A DNA stretch of 64,000 bases from NCBI RefSeq assembly GCF_001427025.1, contig NZ_LMGA01000001.1, positions 2,498,722 to 2,562,721 of the forward strand, given 5' to 3'. This document shows positions 47,224-56,099 of this stretch, piece by piece. The DNA is from Mesorhizobium sp. Root554 (GTDB lineage Bacteria > Pseudomonadota > Alphaproteobacteria > Rhizobiales > Rhizobiaceae). The position numbers were made by a program, and so were the translations under genes. The notes under the pieces were generated by a model. It searched no databases. It was given only the letters and a program-made list of their open reading frames with translations, and was not told the origin of the DNA. Each line of letters opens with the position of its first letter. Within the stretch, counting starts at the first letter, position 1.

Positions 47224-47807
47224 AGCGCGAGGTCGATGACCTTGACCAAAGCGGCGACCGCCTGACGCTTCTCTTCCACATTGCTGATGCGCGACTTCAT
47301 GCCTTCCAGCCCATCGAGCAGGATGTCGGCGAGCTGAGGCGCGGAAAAGCTCTTGGCCGCCAGATCGATACGGCTGCGGGCGGCTTCCTCGTCTATGGCG
47401 TCCGCGATATGGCCGGCCAGCTGGTCGCGCCAGCACAGGGCGATATCGGCGACGATCGATTTCATGTCCAGGAGTTCAGCGCCGTGTGGAGAATCGCCGA
47501 TTTCCTGCATCATGCCGATCAGCCCCACTTCGATCGCATTCATCGCCCGTTGCGCGAAGGTGCCCTCGCGCTGAAGCGCCGCCTTTGCCGACTCGGCCGA
47601 ACGTCCGAGCAGCATCATGGCGGTGGCGCGGTAGATGTCGGTCTTGTTCTTGAACAGCAGATAGAGCGCCGGCCGCGACATGTCCGCCGCCTTGGCGATG
47701 TCGTCCATCGTGGTCCTGGCGAAGCCATAGGTCAGGAAGGTCTTGAACGCCCCATCCAGCACACGGGCGCGTTTCGGGTCTCCTGCAATGTCTTCGATTG
47801 CGGTCAC
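47214..47807 (-). CDS. TetR/AcrR family regulator
   Basis: A 197-residue repressor with an N-terminal helix-turn-helix (about residues 10-60, DPKRARVLDGAFKTFLTYGFARTTMDDIAKAADMSRPALYLLF by motif) and a divergent ligand-binding domain. The start is a GTG at 47807, preceded by AAGGAAGAG; the upstream frame to 47855 lies inside the operator and is unlikely. The inverted repeat at 47831-47855 lies just upstream of the start, between this gene and the divergent hydroxylase operon, so autoregulation and control of that operon are likely. Confidence 0.88.
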   Translation of the reverse strand: MTAIEDIAGDPKRARVLDGAFKTFLTYGFARTTMDDIAKAADMSRPALYLLFKNKTDIYRATAMMLLGRSAESAKAALQREGTFAQRAMNAIEVGLIGMMQEIGDSPHGAELLDMKSIVADIALCWRDQLAGHIADAIDEEAARSRIDLAAKSFSAPQLADILLDGLEGMKSRISNVEEKRQAVAALVKVIDLALHA

Positions 47808-47830
47808 GGCTCTTCCTTCAAAACAGCTTG

Positions 47831-47855
47831 TTGACAAAATGACGAACTTTGTCAA
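47831..47855. promoter_or_regulatory. TetR operator candidate (TTGACAAA-N9-TTTGTCAA)
   Basis: A perfect 8-bp inverted repeat with a 9-base spacer lies in the 66-base gap between the TetR gene and the divergent [2Fe-2S] gene. Each arm holds a TTGACA -35-like hexamer, one reading each way, so a bound repressor would block both promoters. This is the expected layout of a TetR autoregulatory operator. Confidence 0.68.
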
Positions 47856-47873
47856 GATGTCCAGAAGTTGGCG

Positions 47874-48383
47874 ATGAGCCGGCGGCTTCCGAACTGCATG
47901 GACGACAACGAGGGTATCCCCGTGCGCCTAACCGTCGACGGACAATCGATCGATATCGACGCAGATCCCGAAATGCCGTTGCTGTGGGCATTGCGCGACC
48001 TTGCCGGCAAGACCGGTCCCAAGTTCGGCTGCGGCATCGCCGCCTGCGGCGCCTGCACCGTGCATGTCGATGGTTCGCCCGTCCGGTCCTGTGTGTTGAA
48101 GGTGGGCGAGGTCCATGGGCCCGTCACCACCATCGAAGGCATCGGCAGCGCCGAAAAGCTGCATCCGGTCCAGCAGGCCTGGCTGGAGGAGCAGGTGGCG
48201 CAATGCGGCTACTGCCAGGCCGGACAGATCATGAGCGCCGTGGCGCTGCTGGACGAGGTCCCGAGCCCGACGGATGCCGACATCGACAACGCCATGGGCG
48301 GCAATCTGTGCCGTTGCGGCACCTACCCGAAGATCCGCGCCGCCATCAAGCGGGCAGCCGCGCTGAAGACGGCGGGGGCCTGA
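47874..48383 (+). CDS. [2Fe-2S] small subunit of a xanthine-oxidase-family molybdenum hydroxylase
   Basis: A 169-residue iron-sulfur protein of the IorA/CoxS type. The first cluster is bound by Cys53, Cys58, Cys61 and Cys73 in [17 protein letters not shown]; the second by Cys111, Cys114, Cys146 and Cys148 in [12 protein letters not shown] and LCRCGTYPK. It transfers electrons between the molybdenum centre and the outer acceptor. The start is uncertain: TTG 47868, ATG 47874 (AGAAG upstream) and ATG 47898 are all possible. The large subunit gene starts one base after the stop. Confidence 0.9.
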   Translation: MSRRLPNCMDDNEGIPVRLTVDGQSIDIDADPEMPLLWALRDLAGKTGPKFGCGIAACGACTVHVDGSPVRSCVLKVGEVHGPVTTIEGIGSAEKLHPVQQAWLEEQVAQCGYCQAGQIMSAVALLDEVPSPTDADIDNAMGGNLCRCGTYPKIRAAIKRAAALKTAGA

Positions 48384-48384
48384 G

Positions 48385-50661
48385 ATGGCCAGCATCGGCA
48401 AGATCGCCCGCCGCGCCTTCCTGATTGGCGCTGCCGCCGTCGCCGGCGGCGTGGCCGTCGGCTACTACTATTACCGCAAGCCCTACGCCAATCCGCTTGA
48501 CGACCAGCTCGCGGCCGGCGAGGCGACCTTCAATCCCTATGTGAAGATCGCACCGGACAACACCATCACCATCATCGCGCCCCGCGAGGAAATGGGACAA
48601 GGCGTCTCGACCACCCTCGCCGCCCTTGTCGCCGAGGAACTGGACGTGACGCTGGAACAGGTGCGGGTGGAGCACGGCCCGACTTCGAAAGCCTATTACA
48701 ACGCCGCCATCCTGGAAGAGGGCGGTCCGTTCGCCTTCTTCGACGAGAGCACGCTGGCGGAAGCCACGCGCAACGGCATGGGCGTGGTGGGCAAGTTCCT
48801 CGGCCTGCAGGGCACCGGCGGTTCCTCGTCCATACGCGACGGGTGGGACAAGATGCGCCAGGCGGGCGCCGCAGCCCGCTTCATGCTCGTCGCCGCCGCC
48901 GCGCAACGGCTTGGCGTGCCGGCCGGCGAGCTTGAAACAGCGGACGGCAAGGTCCTGCACCGGCAGTCAGGCCGCACATTGACCTATGGCGAACTGGCTG
49001 CCGAGGCTGCTGCGAGGTCGCCGCCGTCCGAAGTCGCCTTGAAGGAGAAAAAGGACTGGAAGTTGCTCGGCAAACCGCAAAAGCGCGTCGACATGCTGGC
49101 CAAGGTCACCGGCGCGCCGGTCTTCGGCATCGATGTGAGGCTGCCGGAGATGCTGTACGGCACCGTCAAGTTCAGCCCGCGCTTCGGCGCGGCGCCTATA
49201 AGGACTGACCTCTCCAAAGCCGAAAAAATGCCGGGCGTGGTCAAGATCGTGCCGCTGGAGACGACATACGGCCACGGCTTCGGCGTCATCGCGCAAAATA
49301 CCTGGGCCGCCTTCAAGGCGGCTGAAGCGATCGAGGTCGAGTGGGGCAAGGCCGCCTATCCAGCCGATAGCGCCGCGATCGCGAAAACCCTGGCCGATGC
49401 CCTCGCCTCGAACGGCGGTTCGGCCATGCGCGACGACGGCGATGTCGATACCGCTTTCGCCGATGCGCCGCGCGAGAAGATCGTCGAGGCCGACTATTTC
49501 GTGCCGTATCTCGCCCACGCCACCATGGAGCCGATGAACGCGACGGCGCAGCTGAGGGACGGCGCGCTGGAAATCTGGTGCGGCAACCAGTCGCCAACGC
49601 TGGTGCGCGAGCAATGCGCCGCGGCTGTCGGCGTCGATCAGGACAGGGTCGTCGTCCACACCGCCTATCTCGGCGGCGGCTTCGGGCGGCGCATCGAGAT
49701 GGACTACGCGCTCTGCGCCGCGCTGATGGCCAGGGAAACGGAAGGACGACCCGTCAAGGTCACATGGACGCGCGAGGAGGACACGCGCCACGACACTTAT
49801 CGGCCGGCTGCGCTCGGCAAATTCCAGGCGCGCCTCGGCGATGACGGCCTGCCGGTGGCGATCGACATGAAGATCGCCTCGCCGTCGATCATGGCCAGCG
49901 TTCTGCGGCGTCTGTACCCGTCCATCCCGGCGCTCGGCCCGGACAAGACCATTGTCGACGGCGCCTACAACCAGCCCTATACCGTGCCGGATTACCGCGT
50001 CACCGCCATTGCCGCGCCCATCGATATTCCAATCGGCTTCTGGCGCTCGGTCGGCAATTCCGTCAACGGCTTCTTCCACGAGGGTTTCCTCGACGAGATC
50101 GCCATCGCCGGCAAGACCGACCCTGTCGAGTTGCGCCGCAAGCTGATGGCCGCCTACCCCGCCGCCGTGAAGGTCATCGAGAAGGTCGCCGAAATTTCGA
50201 AATGGAGTGAACCGCTGCCGGCCGGCAGAGCCAAGGGCGTCGCCTTCACGCAATCCTTCGGCAGCTGGGTGGCGGAGGTCGTGCAGGTCGCCGACACGCC
50301 CGCCGGCATCCGCATCGAGAAGGTCTGGATCGCCGCCGATGTCGGCACTGCGCTCGATCCCGGCATCATCGAGGCGCAGCTCGTCTCGGCCGCGGTCTAT
50401 GGCCTGTCCGCCGCCGTCAATCAGGAAATCACTTTCACCGACGGCGCGGTTGAACAATCGAATTTCCATGATTTCGACTGCATGCGCATCTTCCAGTGCC
50501 CGCAATTCGAAGTTGCGATCCTGGAGAACTATCACCGCATGGGCGGCGTCGGCGAAATCGCCACGCCGCCGGCAGCGCCGGCGCTCGCAAACGCCATTTT
50601 TGCACTGACCGGAAAGCGCCTGAGAAGTCTGCCCCTGTCCAGGGAGGTGCGCTTCGCATGA
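48385..50661 (+). CDS. Molybdopterin-binding large subunit, xanthine oxidase family, Tat-exported
   Basis: A 758-residue protein of the IorB/aldehyde-dehydrogenase type. MASIGKIARRAFLIGAAAVAGG is a twin-arginine signal, so the enzyme acts in the periplasm. The two aldehyde oxidase domains follow, and the catalytic Glu is retained in MGGVGEIATPPAAP near the C-terminus. Together with the small subunit it should hydroxylate an aldehyde or N-heterocycle, such as isoquinoline, quinoline or nicotinate types; the substrate cannot be named. There is no FAD subunit; instead a diheme cytochrome gene overlaps the 3' end by 4 bases. Confidence 0.9.
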   Translation: MASIGKIARRAFLIGAAAVAGGVAVGYYYYRKPYANPLDDQLAAGEATFNPYVKIAPDNTITIIAPREEMGQGVSTTLAALVAEELDVTLEQVRVEHGPTSKAYYNAAILEEGGPFAFFDESTLAEATRNGMGVVGKFLGLQGTGGSSSIRDGWDKMRQAGAAARFMLVAAAAQRLGVPAGELETADGKVLHRQSGRTLTYGELAAEAAARSPPSEVALKEKKDWKLLGKPQKRVDMLAKVTGAPVFGIDVRLPEMLYGTVKFSPRFGAAPIRTDLSKAEKMPGVVKIVPLETTYGHGFGVIAQNTWAAFKAAEAIEVEWGKAAYPADSAAIAKTLADALASNGGSAMRDDGDVDTAFADAPREKIVEADYFVPYLAHATMEPMNATAQLRDGALEIWCGNQSPTLVREQCAAAVGVDQDRVVVHTAYLGGGFGRRIEMDYALCAALMARETEGRPVKVTWTREEDTRHDTYRPAALGKFQARLGDDGLPVAIDMKIASPSIMASVLRRLYPSIPALGPDKTIVDGAYNQPYTVPDYRVTAIAAPIDIPIGFWRSVGNSVNGFFHEGFLDEIAIAGKTDPVELRRKLMAAYPAAVKVIEKVAEISKWSEPLPAGRAKGVAFTQSFGSWVAEVVQVADTPAGIRIEKVWIAADVGTALDPGIIEAQLVSAAVYGLSAAVNQEITFTDGAVEQSNFHDFDCMRIFQCPQFEVAILENYHRMGGVGEIATPPAAPALANAIFALTGKRLRSLPLSREVRFA

Positions 50662-51266
50662 GACGGTTTCTCATCATCCTGACGCCTGCTGCCATGTTGG
50701 CTGCGAGCGTTCATCTCGCACCTGCACAAGAGGCCGCGCCGCCGCCTGCCCTGGCGGTGGACACGGCCGCCGGACTGCCGCAATGGCAAAAGGTCTACGA
50801 GGTTTTTTCGCATCCGCGCTGCGCCAATTGCCATGTCGAGGACGACCGTCCGCGCTGGTCCGGCGCGCATTATGGCGCAACCCGCGTTCATGCCTTCAAT
50901 GTCCAACGCGGCACCGATGGTTCCGGCTTCGGCAATCCGGGCCTGCGCTGCACGACATGCCATTTCTCCAGCAATTCCAACATCTTGCATGGCCCTCCGG
51001 GGGCGCCAAACTGGCATCTGGCGCCGGCTGAAATGGTCTGGTTTGACAAATCGTCCGCCGAGATTTGCGCCCAGGTCAAGGACCCGGCCCGCAATGGCGG
51101 CCGCACATTGGCCGAAATCGCGGTGCATGTGCGCGACGACAAGCTGGTCGGCTGGGGATGGGCGCCCGGCCCCGGTCGGGAGCCCGCGCCAGGCTCCGCC
51201 GAAGAGACCTACCAGGCAATAGAGGCATGGTCGAAAGCCGGCGCTCCATGTCCGGCAATTGATTAG
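50658..51266 (+). CDS. Periplasmic diheme cytochrome c-like protein
   Basis: A 202-residue secreted protein with a signal peptide (residues 1-24, ending APAQ) and two CxxCH heme sites: Cys55-Ala-Asn-Cys58-His59 and Cys98-Thr-Thr-Cys101-His102. Its ATG overlaps the large-subunit stop (ATGA). It probably takes electrons from the molybdenum enzyme and passes them to the respiratory chain, replacing the FAD subunit of related enzymes. The C-terminal half has no further hemes; axial ligands cannot be assigned from sequence. 154 bases without a gene follow before the RND adaptor. Confidence 0.85.
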   Translation: MRRFLIILTPAAMLAASVHLAPAQEAAPPPALAVDTAAGLPQWQKVYEVFSHPRCANCHVEDDRPRWSGAHYGATRVHAFNVQRGTDGSGFGNPGLRCTTCHFSSNSNILHGPPGAPNWHLAPAEMVWFDKSSAEICAQVKDPARNGGRTLAEIAVHVRDDKLVGWGWAPGPGREPAPGSAEETYQAIEAWSKAGAPCPAID

Positions 51267-51420
51267 CCTTATCAACTTTTCTGACTGTTTTGCAGTGCAA
51301 CTATCGCGTAGAAGAACCCCGCCGATCACGGCAATTTGAACAAGGCCCAGCCGAACCCCATATGCGGCGGCGCCAGACCTTAACGGTGCTGACCGGTCAT
51401 CGCACGCTGGATTAGAGAAC

Positions 51421-52584
51421 ATGCGGAATTTCAAGTTTCACAAGCTCGCAGCTATTGTCGTGCTCATCGCCTTCGCGGCCTGGGTCGCCACCGGAGAATT
51501 CTCTTCGGTCGGCAGCGCCACCAACAGCGATGCCGAAAAGACGGACAATGCTGTCAAGCCGGCCGCGCAGCAGAACGCCGCCGAGCCGGAGAAGGCGCCG
51601 TTGCGCAAGGTCGGCGTCGTCGTGCCGCCGCGCAGCGAACATGCCCGCGCCATTCGCATCTCGGGCCTGACGGAAGCAGACAAGCGCGCGGTGCTTGCCA
51701 CGCGTGTCGGCGGCGTCATCGAGAAACTGCCGGTCAAGCAGGGCCAGCGCATCAAGGCCGGCGACCTGATCCTTGCGCTTGCCGCCGAGGAAAAGCAGTC
51801 CGCCGTGGCCAATGCCCAGCAGGTGCTGGTGCAGCGCCGCGCCGAGCTCAAGGCCGCCGAACGGCTGGCGCAGACGGGCAATATTCCAAAGCTCCAGCTC
51901 GATACGGCGCGCTCGGCCATGGCCGCGGCTGAATCACAGCTCGACGCCACCGAACAGGACCTCGCCCGCAACGAAGTGAAAGCGCCCTTCGATGGCATCG
52001 TCGATCGTGTTCCCGTGGAACTCGGCAGCGCCGTCATGCAGGGCGGCGAAGTCGCCACCGTGCTCAGCCTCGATCCTGTCATCGCGCGCGGCGAGGTCAG
52101 CGAACGCGACCTCCGCTATCTCAAGACCGGTGACAAGGCGAATGTCCGGCTGGTCAGCGGCAACAATGTCGAGGGCACGGTGCGCTACATCAGCCGCGAT
52201 GCGTCGTCGGCTACACGCACCTTCCGCATCGAGATCGCCATTCCGAATGCCGACGGCGCCATTCCAGCCGGCATGACCGCCGAGATAACGCTGGCCGCCC
52301 AGCCGACCGACGCGGTCGTTCTGCCGCGCTCCGTCGTCACCCTCGGTGACAAGGGCGATCTCGGCATCCGCGCCGTCGATAAGGACAACAAGGTCGTCTT
52401 CTATCCGATCGATCTGGTCGACGACACGCCGCAGGGCCTGGTGCTGGCCGGCATTCCCGCCGGTGCGAAGGTAATCGTACAGGGGCAGGATCTGGTCACG
52501 GAAGGCATTCAGGTCGACGCCGTCGATGCTGATCCTGCCGCGCTCAAGAAGCTGTTGGAAGACGCCGGGGCATCGACAAACTAG
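51421..52584 (+). CDS. RND efflux periplasmic adaptor (membrane fusion protein)
   Basis: A 387-residue adaptor. An N-terminal anchor (about residues 9-27) is followed by the lipoyl half-motif GVIEKLPVKQGQRIKAGDLILAL, a helical hairpin (VANAQQVLVQRRAELKAAERLAQTGNI), the second half ARNEVKAPFDGIVDRVPVELGSAV, and beta-barrel and membrane-proximal domains. It connects the inner-membrane pump to an outer-membrane channel, which is not encoded here. The ATG at 51421 is the first in the frame. The permease gene follows after 35 bases. Confidence 0.92.
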   Translation: MRNFKFHKLAAIVVLIAFAAWVATGEFSSVGSATNSDAEKTDNAVKPAAQQNAAEPEKAPLRKVGVVVPPRSEHARAIRISGLTEADKRAVLATRVGGVIEKLPVKQGQRIKAGDLILALAAEEKQSAVANAQQVLVQRRAELKAAERLAQTGNIPKLQLDTARSAMAAAESQLDATEQDLARNEVKAPFDGIVDRVPVELGSAVMQGGEVATVLSLDPVIARGEVSERDLRYLKTGDKANVRLVSGNNVEGTVRYISRDASSATRTFRIEIAIPNADGAIPAGMTAEITLAAQPTDAVVLPRSVVTLGDKGDLGIRAVDKDNKVVFYPIDLVDDTPQGLVLAGIPAGAKVIVQGQDLVTEGIQVDAVDADPAALKKLLEDAGASTN

Positions 52585-52619
52585 TCCTCCGGGACGCCGA
52601 ACGAACTGCAGGTCAAACC

Positions 52620-55600
52620 ATGGATATCGTCAAGCTTGCGATCAACAATGCGCGATTGACATTGTCGGTCCTCGTCTTCCTGATCATTGCCGGCGCTGTC
52701 GCTTACAAGAGCGTGCCGAAGGAAGCCGAACCCGACGTCGCCATTCCGATCATGTATGTGAGCCTCGTCTATCAGGGCATCTCGCCGGAAGACGCCGAAC
52801 GTCTTTTGTTGCGACCGGTCGAATCGCAGCTCAAGAGCCTCAAGGGGCTCAAGGAGATGAAGTCCAACGCCTATCAGGGCGGCGCCAATGTCATCGTCGA
52901 GTTCGACCCGTCGATCGATCTCGGCGACGCGCTGATCGACACCCGCAACAAGGTGCAGGACGCCAAGCGCGATCTGCCGAGCGGCGTCGAGGAGCCGACC
53001 GTCAACGAGGTCAATCTGTCCGAATTCCCGGTGATCTTCATCTCGCTGTCGGGCGACATGCCGGAGCGCGCGCTCACCACCGCGGCCAAGACGCTGCGCG
53101 ACCGCATCGAGGAAGTTCCGGGCGTCCTGGAAGGCGAAATCCAGGGCTCACGCGACGAACTGGTCGAGGCCATCATCGACCCGATGCGGCTTGCCTCATA
53201 CGGGCTGCGCCTCGACCAGATGATCCAGGGCATCGGCCAGTCGAACAGCCTCGTCGCAGCTGGCGCCATCGAAGGCGCGGAAGGCAAGTACGCGGTCAAG
53301 GTGCCGGCTTTGATCGAGACCCCGGAAGATGTCGCCAACCTGCCCGTCGTGGCTGGACCCAATGCCGTCGTCAAGGTGCGCGACCTCGCAACCGTCCGCT
53401 CGACCTTCAAGGATGCGGAAACGATCTCGCGCATCGACGGCAAGACCGCCATCACCATCGCGGTGAAAAAGCGCATCGGCGCCAATGTGGTCGAGACGAT
53501 CGAAGGTGCGAAGAAGGTGGCGGAGGAATTCGTCGCCCAGAACAAGGCGACCCTTCCCGATCTGAAACTGACCTACACCCAGGACAAGTCGACCTTCGTC
53601 AACCAGCTTCTCAACGACCTGCAGAACCATGTGATGATCGCGGTCATCCTGGTTTTCATCGTCATCCTGTACGCCTTGTCGGGCCGCGCTTCCCTGCTGA
53701 TCGGCCTCGCCATCCCGTCGTCGTTCCTGATGGGCATCCTGCTGCTGGCGCTGATGGGCTACACGATCAACATGATCGTGCTTTTCTCGCTGATCCTCGC
53801 GGTCGGCATGCTGGTCGATGACGCGATCATCGTGACCGAATATGCCGAGCGCCGCATGGCGGAAGGCATGAACAAGGTCCAGGCCTTCGAGGAGGCGGCC
53901 AAGCGCATGGCCGGCCCGGTGATCGCGGCGACGCTTACCCGTATCGCGGCCTTTTCGCCGCTGCTGTTCTGGCCGGGGATCGTCGGCGACTTCATGAAGT
54001 ATCTGCCGATCACGCTCATCGTCACGCTCGCGGCGTCGATGGCTTATGCGTTGATCTTCGCGCCGTCGATCGGCGCGATCATCGGCAAGGCGCCGAAGCA
54101 TGAAGAAAAGCATCGCGACGGACTGTACATGGGTATCGTCAAAAAGGCGGTGCATTTCCCGATTACCGCCGTGGTGCTGACCATCGCCCTGCTTGGCGGC
54201 GGCATGTTCGCCTATGTGAAATTCGGCAATGGCGTCGAGTTCTTCCCGGCGGTCGAGCCTGACTACGGCCTTCTCTACGTCCATGCGCGCGGCAACCTGT
54301 CGCTGAAGGAGATGGATACCGCCACCACCATCGCCGAACAGAGGATGCTCGGCTGGCCCGGCCTCAAATCCGTGCTGACCAAGGTCGGCAAGACGCGCGG
54401 CGGCCAGGACATTCCCGAAGACGTCATCGGTGTCATCAACTACGAGTTCGTCGATTGGCGTCAGCGTAAGCCGGCGCACGCCATCCTCGACGATCTGCGC
54501 AAGGCGATGGCCGGCATTCCCGGCGTCGACGTCGAGGTCCGCGTACCGGATGCGGGACCGCCGACAGGCAAGGCAATCCAGGTCGAGCTTTCGGCGACGG
54601 ATCCCACCGGCCTTAACGATTACGCGAAAAAGGTCGCCGGGGCGGTCGCCAAGGTTCCGGGAGTCATCGACATGACCGACGGCTTGCCGCCACCGGGCGT
54701 CGACTGGAACCTCGTCGTCGATCGCGCCAAGGCCGCCCAGTACAATGTGTCGCCGACGGCGGTCGGCACGGTCGTGCAGCTGGTCACGACGGGCCTGAAG
54801 CTGACCGACTATCGTCCGCCGGGCGCCGACGACGCCGTCGATATCAGGCTGCGCCTGCCAGAGGATCGCCGCACGCTGTCGTCGCTTGACGAGCTTCGCG
54901 TCGAAACCGCCGAAGGCTCGGTGCCGATCTCGAACTTCGTCACGCGGAGTCCCGAACAGACGGTCGGCATCCTCAACCGCATCGACGGCAAGCGTACCAT
55001 CACCATCCAGGCGAATGTCGCCAGCGGCTTTCAGGTCGCCGAGGTCCAGGCCGCCGTCACCAAGGTCGTCGGCGAGATGGCGCAGCCGGGCATCGACTGG
55101 AAACTGGCCGGCTCCAACGAGGACAGCGCCGAGGCGGGCGCGTTCCTGGCCAAGGCCTTCGGCGCGGCGATGTTCCTGATCTGCATCGTGCTGCTGGCGC
55201 AGTTCAACAAGTTCACCAGCGTGTTCCTGGTGCTGACCTGCGTCGTCATGGCCATCGTCGGCGCCCTGCTCGGCATGCTGCTGACGGGCCAGACCTTCGT
55301 CATCGTCATGTCCGGCATCGGCTTCATCGCGCTGGCCGGCGTCGTGGTGAACAACAACATCGTGCTGATCGATACCTACGACCGGTTGCGCGAGGAAGGC
55401 TGGGACAAGCTCGAAGCCGTGCTGCAGACCTGCCGCGAACGTGCGCGGCCGGTGGTGCTGACGGCGTTGTCGGCCATTCTCGGCGTGCTGCCGATCGCCT
55501 TCGGACTGGGCCTGGAAATCTTCCACCGCGAGACGACGATCAACGCGCCGTCGACGCAGTGGTGGATCGCGTTGTCCTCGGCGATCGTCTTCGGCCTGTC

Positions 55601-55787
55601 CTTCGCCACCGTTCTGACGCTGATCGTGACGCCGTCCATGCTGATGATCTTCACGCGCAGCAACGACAGCAAGGTCCACGCTTTCTTCCGCCGCCTGTTC
55701 AAGCGCGGCAAGGGCAAGGTGTCGAGCGAAGCCGAGCCTCAGCTCTCAACCGAAACGGATGTGGCCTACCCCAAGGCCGCCGAATAG
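52620..55787 (+). CDS. RND efflux permease (AcrB/MexF-like superfamily)
   Basis: A 1055-residue inner-membrane proton-driven pump. MDIVKLAINNARLTLSVLVFLI opens the first helix; TM4 has VGMLVDDAIIVTEYAERR with the adjacent proton-relay Asp pair; GIGFIALAGVVVNNNIVLIDTYDRLREEG marks the second half. It belongs to the broad drug/lipid/organic substrate RND group; substrate not assignable. Downstream is a strong terminator (55811-55839). Same strand and 154 bases after the cytochrome gene, it could belong to the TetR-controlled unit or stand alone. Confidence 0.93.
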   Translation: MDIVKLAINNARLTLSVLVFLIIAGAVAYKSVPKEAEPDVAIPIMYVSLVYQGISPEDAERLLLRPVESQLKSLKGLKEMKSNAYQGGANVIVEFDPSIDLGDALIDTRNKVQDAKRDLPSGVEEPTVNEVNLSEFPVIFISLSGDMPERALTTAAKTLRDRIEEVPGVLEGEIQGSRDELVEAIIDPMRLASYGLRLDQMIQGIGQSNSLVAAGAIEGAEGKYAVKVPALIETPEDVANLPVVAGPNAVVKVRDLATVRSTFKDAETISRIDGKTAITIAVKKRIGANVVETIEGAKKVAEEFVAQNKATLPDLKLTYTQDKSTFVNQLLNDLQNHVMIAVILVFIVILYALSGRASLLIGLAIPSSFLMGILLLALMGYTINMIVLFSLILAVGMLVDDAIIVTEYAERRMAEGMNKVQAFEEAAKRMAGPVIAATLTRIAAFSPLLFWPGIVGDFMKYLPITLIVTLAASMAYALIFAPSIGAIIGKAPKHEEKHRDGLYMGIVKKAVHFPITAVVLTIALLGGGMFAYVKFGNGVEFFPAVEPDYGLLYVHARGNLSLKEMDTATTIAEQRMLGWPGLKSVLTKVGKTRGGQDIPEDVIGVINYEFVDWRQRKPAHAILDDLRKAMAGIPGVDVEVRVPDAGPPTGKAIQVELSATDPTGLNDYAKKVAGAVAKVPGVIDMTDGLPPPGVDWNLVVDRAKAAQYNVSPTAVGTVVQLVTTGLKLTDYRPPGADDAVDIRLRLPEDRRTLSSLDELRVETAEGSVPISNFVTRSPEQTVGILNRIDGKRTITIQANVASGFQVAEVQAAVTKVVGEMAQPGIDWKLAGSNEDSAEAGAFLAKAFGAAMFLICIVLLAQFNKFTSVFLVLTCVVMAIVGALLGMLLTGQTFVIVMSGIGFIALAGVVVNNNIVLIDTYDRLREEGWDKLEAVLQTCRERARPVVLTALSAILGVLPIAFGLGLEIFHRETTINAPSTQWWIALSSAIVFGLSFATVLTLIVTPSMLMIFTRSNDSKVHAFFRRLFKRGKGKVSSEAEPQLSTETDVAYPKAAE

Positions 55788-55810
55788 GGATCTGGCTAAC
55801 AACGCAAAAA

Positions 55811-55839
55811 GGCCGTCCGGGAACCCCGGACGGCCTTTT
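55811..55839 (+). terminator. Intrinsic terminator after the RND operon
   Basis: GGCCGTCCGGG and CCCGGACGGCC form a perfect 11-bp stem with an AAC loop, followed by TTTT. It begins 24 bases after the RND permease stop. A-run AAAAA upstream makes the element able to act in both directions. Confidence 0.92.
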
Positions 55840-55882
55840 CGCATTGTTGTGTCATTGCAACATTCCCAAGCGAGGGCTTGTC

Positions 55883-56041
55883 ATGACGCTTAGTACACTT
55901 CTCATCATTATTTTGGTTCTTATCCTCATTGGCGCCGTTCCAAGCTGGCCTTATTCGCGCAGCTGGGGCTATGGCCCGTCCGGTATCGTCGGCGTGATTC
56001 TGGTCGTGGTGCTGATCCTGCTTCTCATGGGCCGGATCTGA
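55883..56041 (+). CDS. DUF3309 family small membrane protein
   Basis: A 52-residue peptide with two hydrophobic helices flanking the family motif SWPYSRSWGYGPSGIVG, ending LLLMGRI. DUF3309 proteins are common in alphaproteobacteria and Burkholderia; function unknown. It lies between two strong terminators (55811-55839 and 56064-56095), so it is its own transcription unit. The frame is open upstream inside the RND gene, but the ATG at 55883 begins the family motif. Confidence 0.9.
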   Translation: MTLSTLLIIILVLILIGAVPSWPYSRSWGYGPSGIVGVILVVVLILLLMGRI

Positions 56042-56063
56042 CCCATTTCCCGAGTACTCGAGC

Positions 56064-56095
56064 GGCGGATGCTTGCCGGCATCCGCCACTTTTTT
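56064..56095 (+). terminator. Intrinsic terminator after the DUF3309 gene
   Basis: GGCGGATGC (56064-56072) and GCATCCGCC (56079-56087) form a 9-bp stem with a 6-base loop, followed by ACTTTTTT. It lies 23 bases past the DUF3309 stop and just before the stop of the convergent epimerase gene. Confidence 0.9.
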
Positions 56096-56099
56096 GCTG

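Noticed and set aside
53196-55679. An 827-codon minus-strand open frame opposite the RND permease
   Set aside because: Low-complexity Asp/His/Arg-rich translation with no motifs; the plus strand has a complete RND protein.
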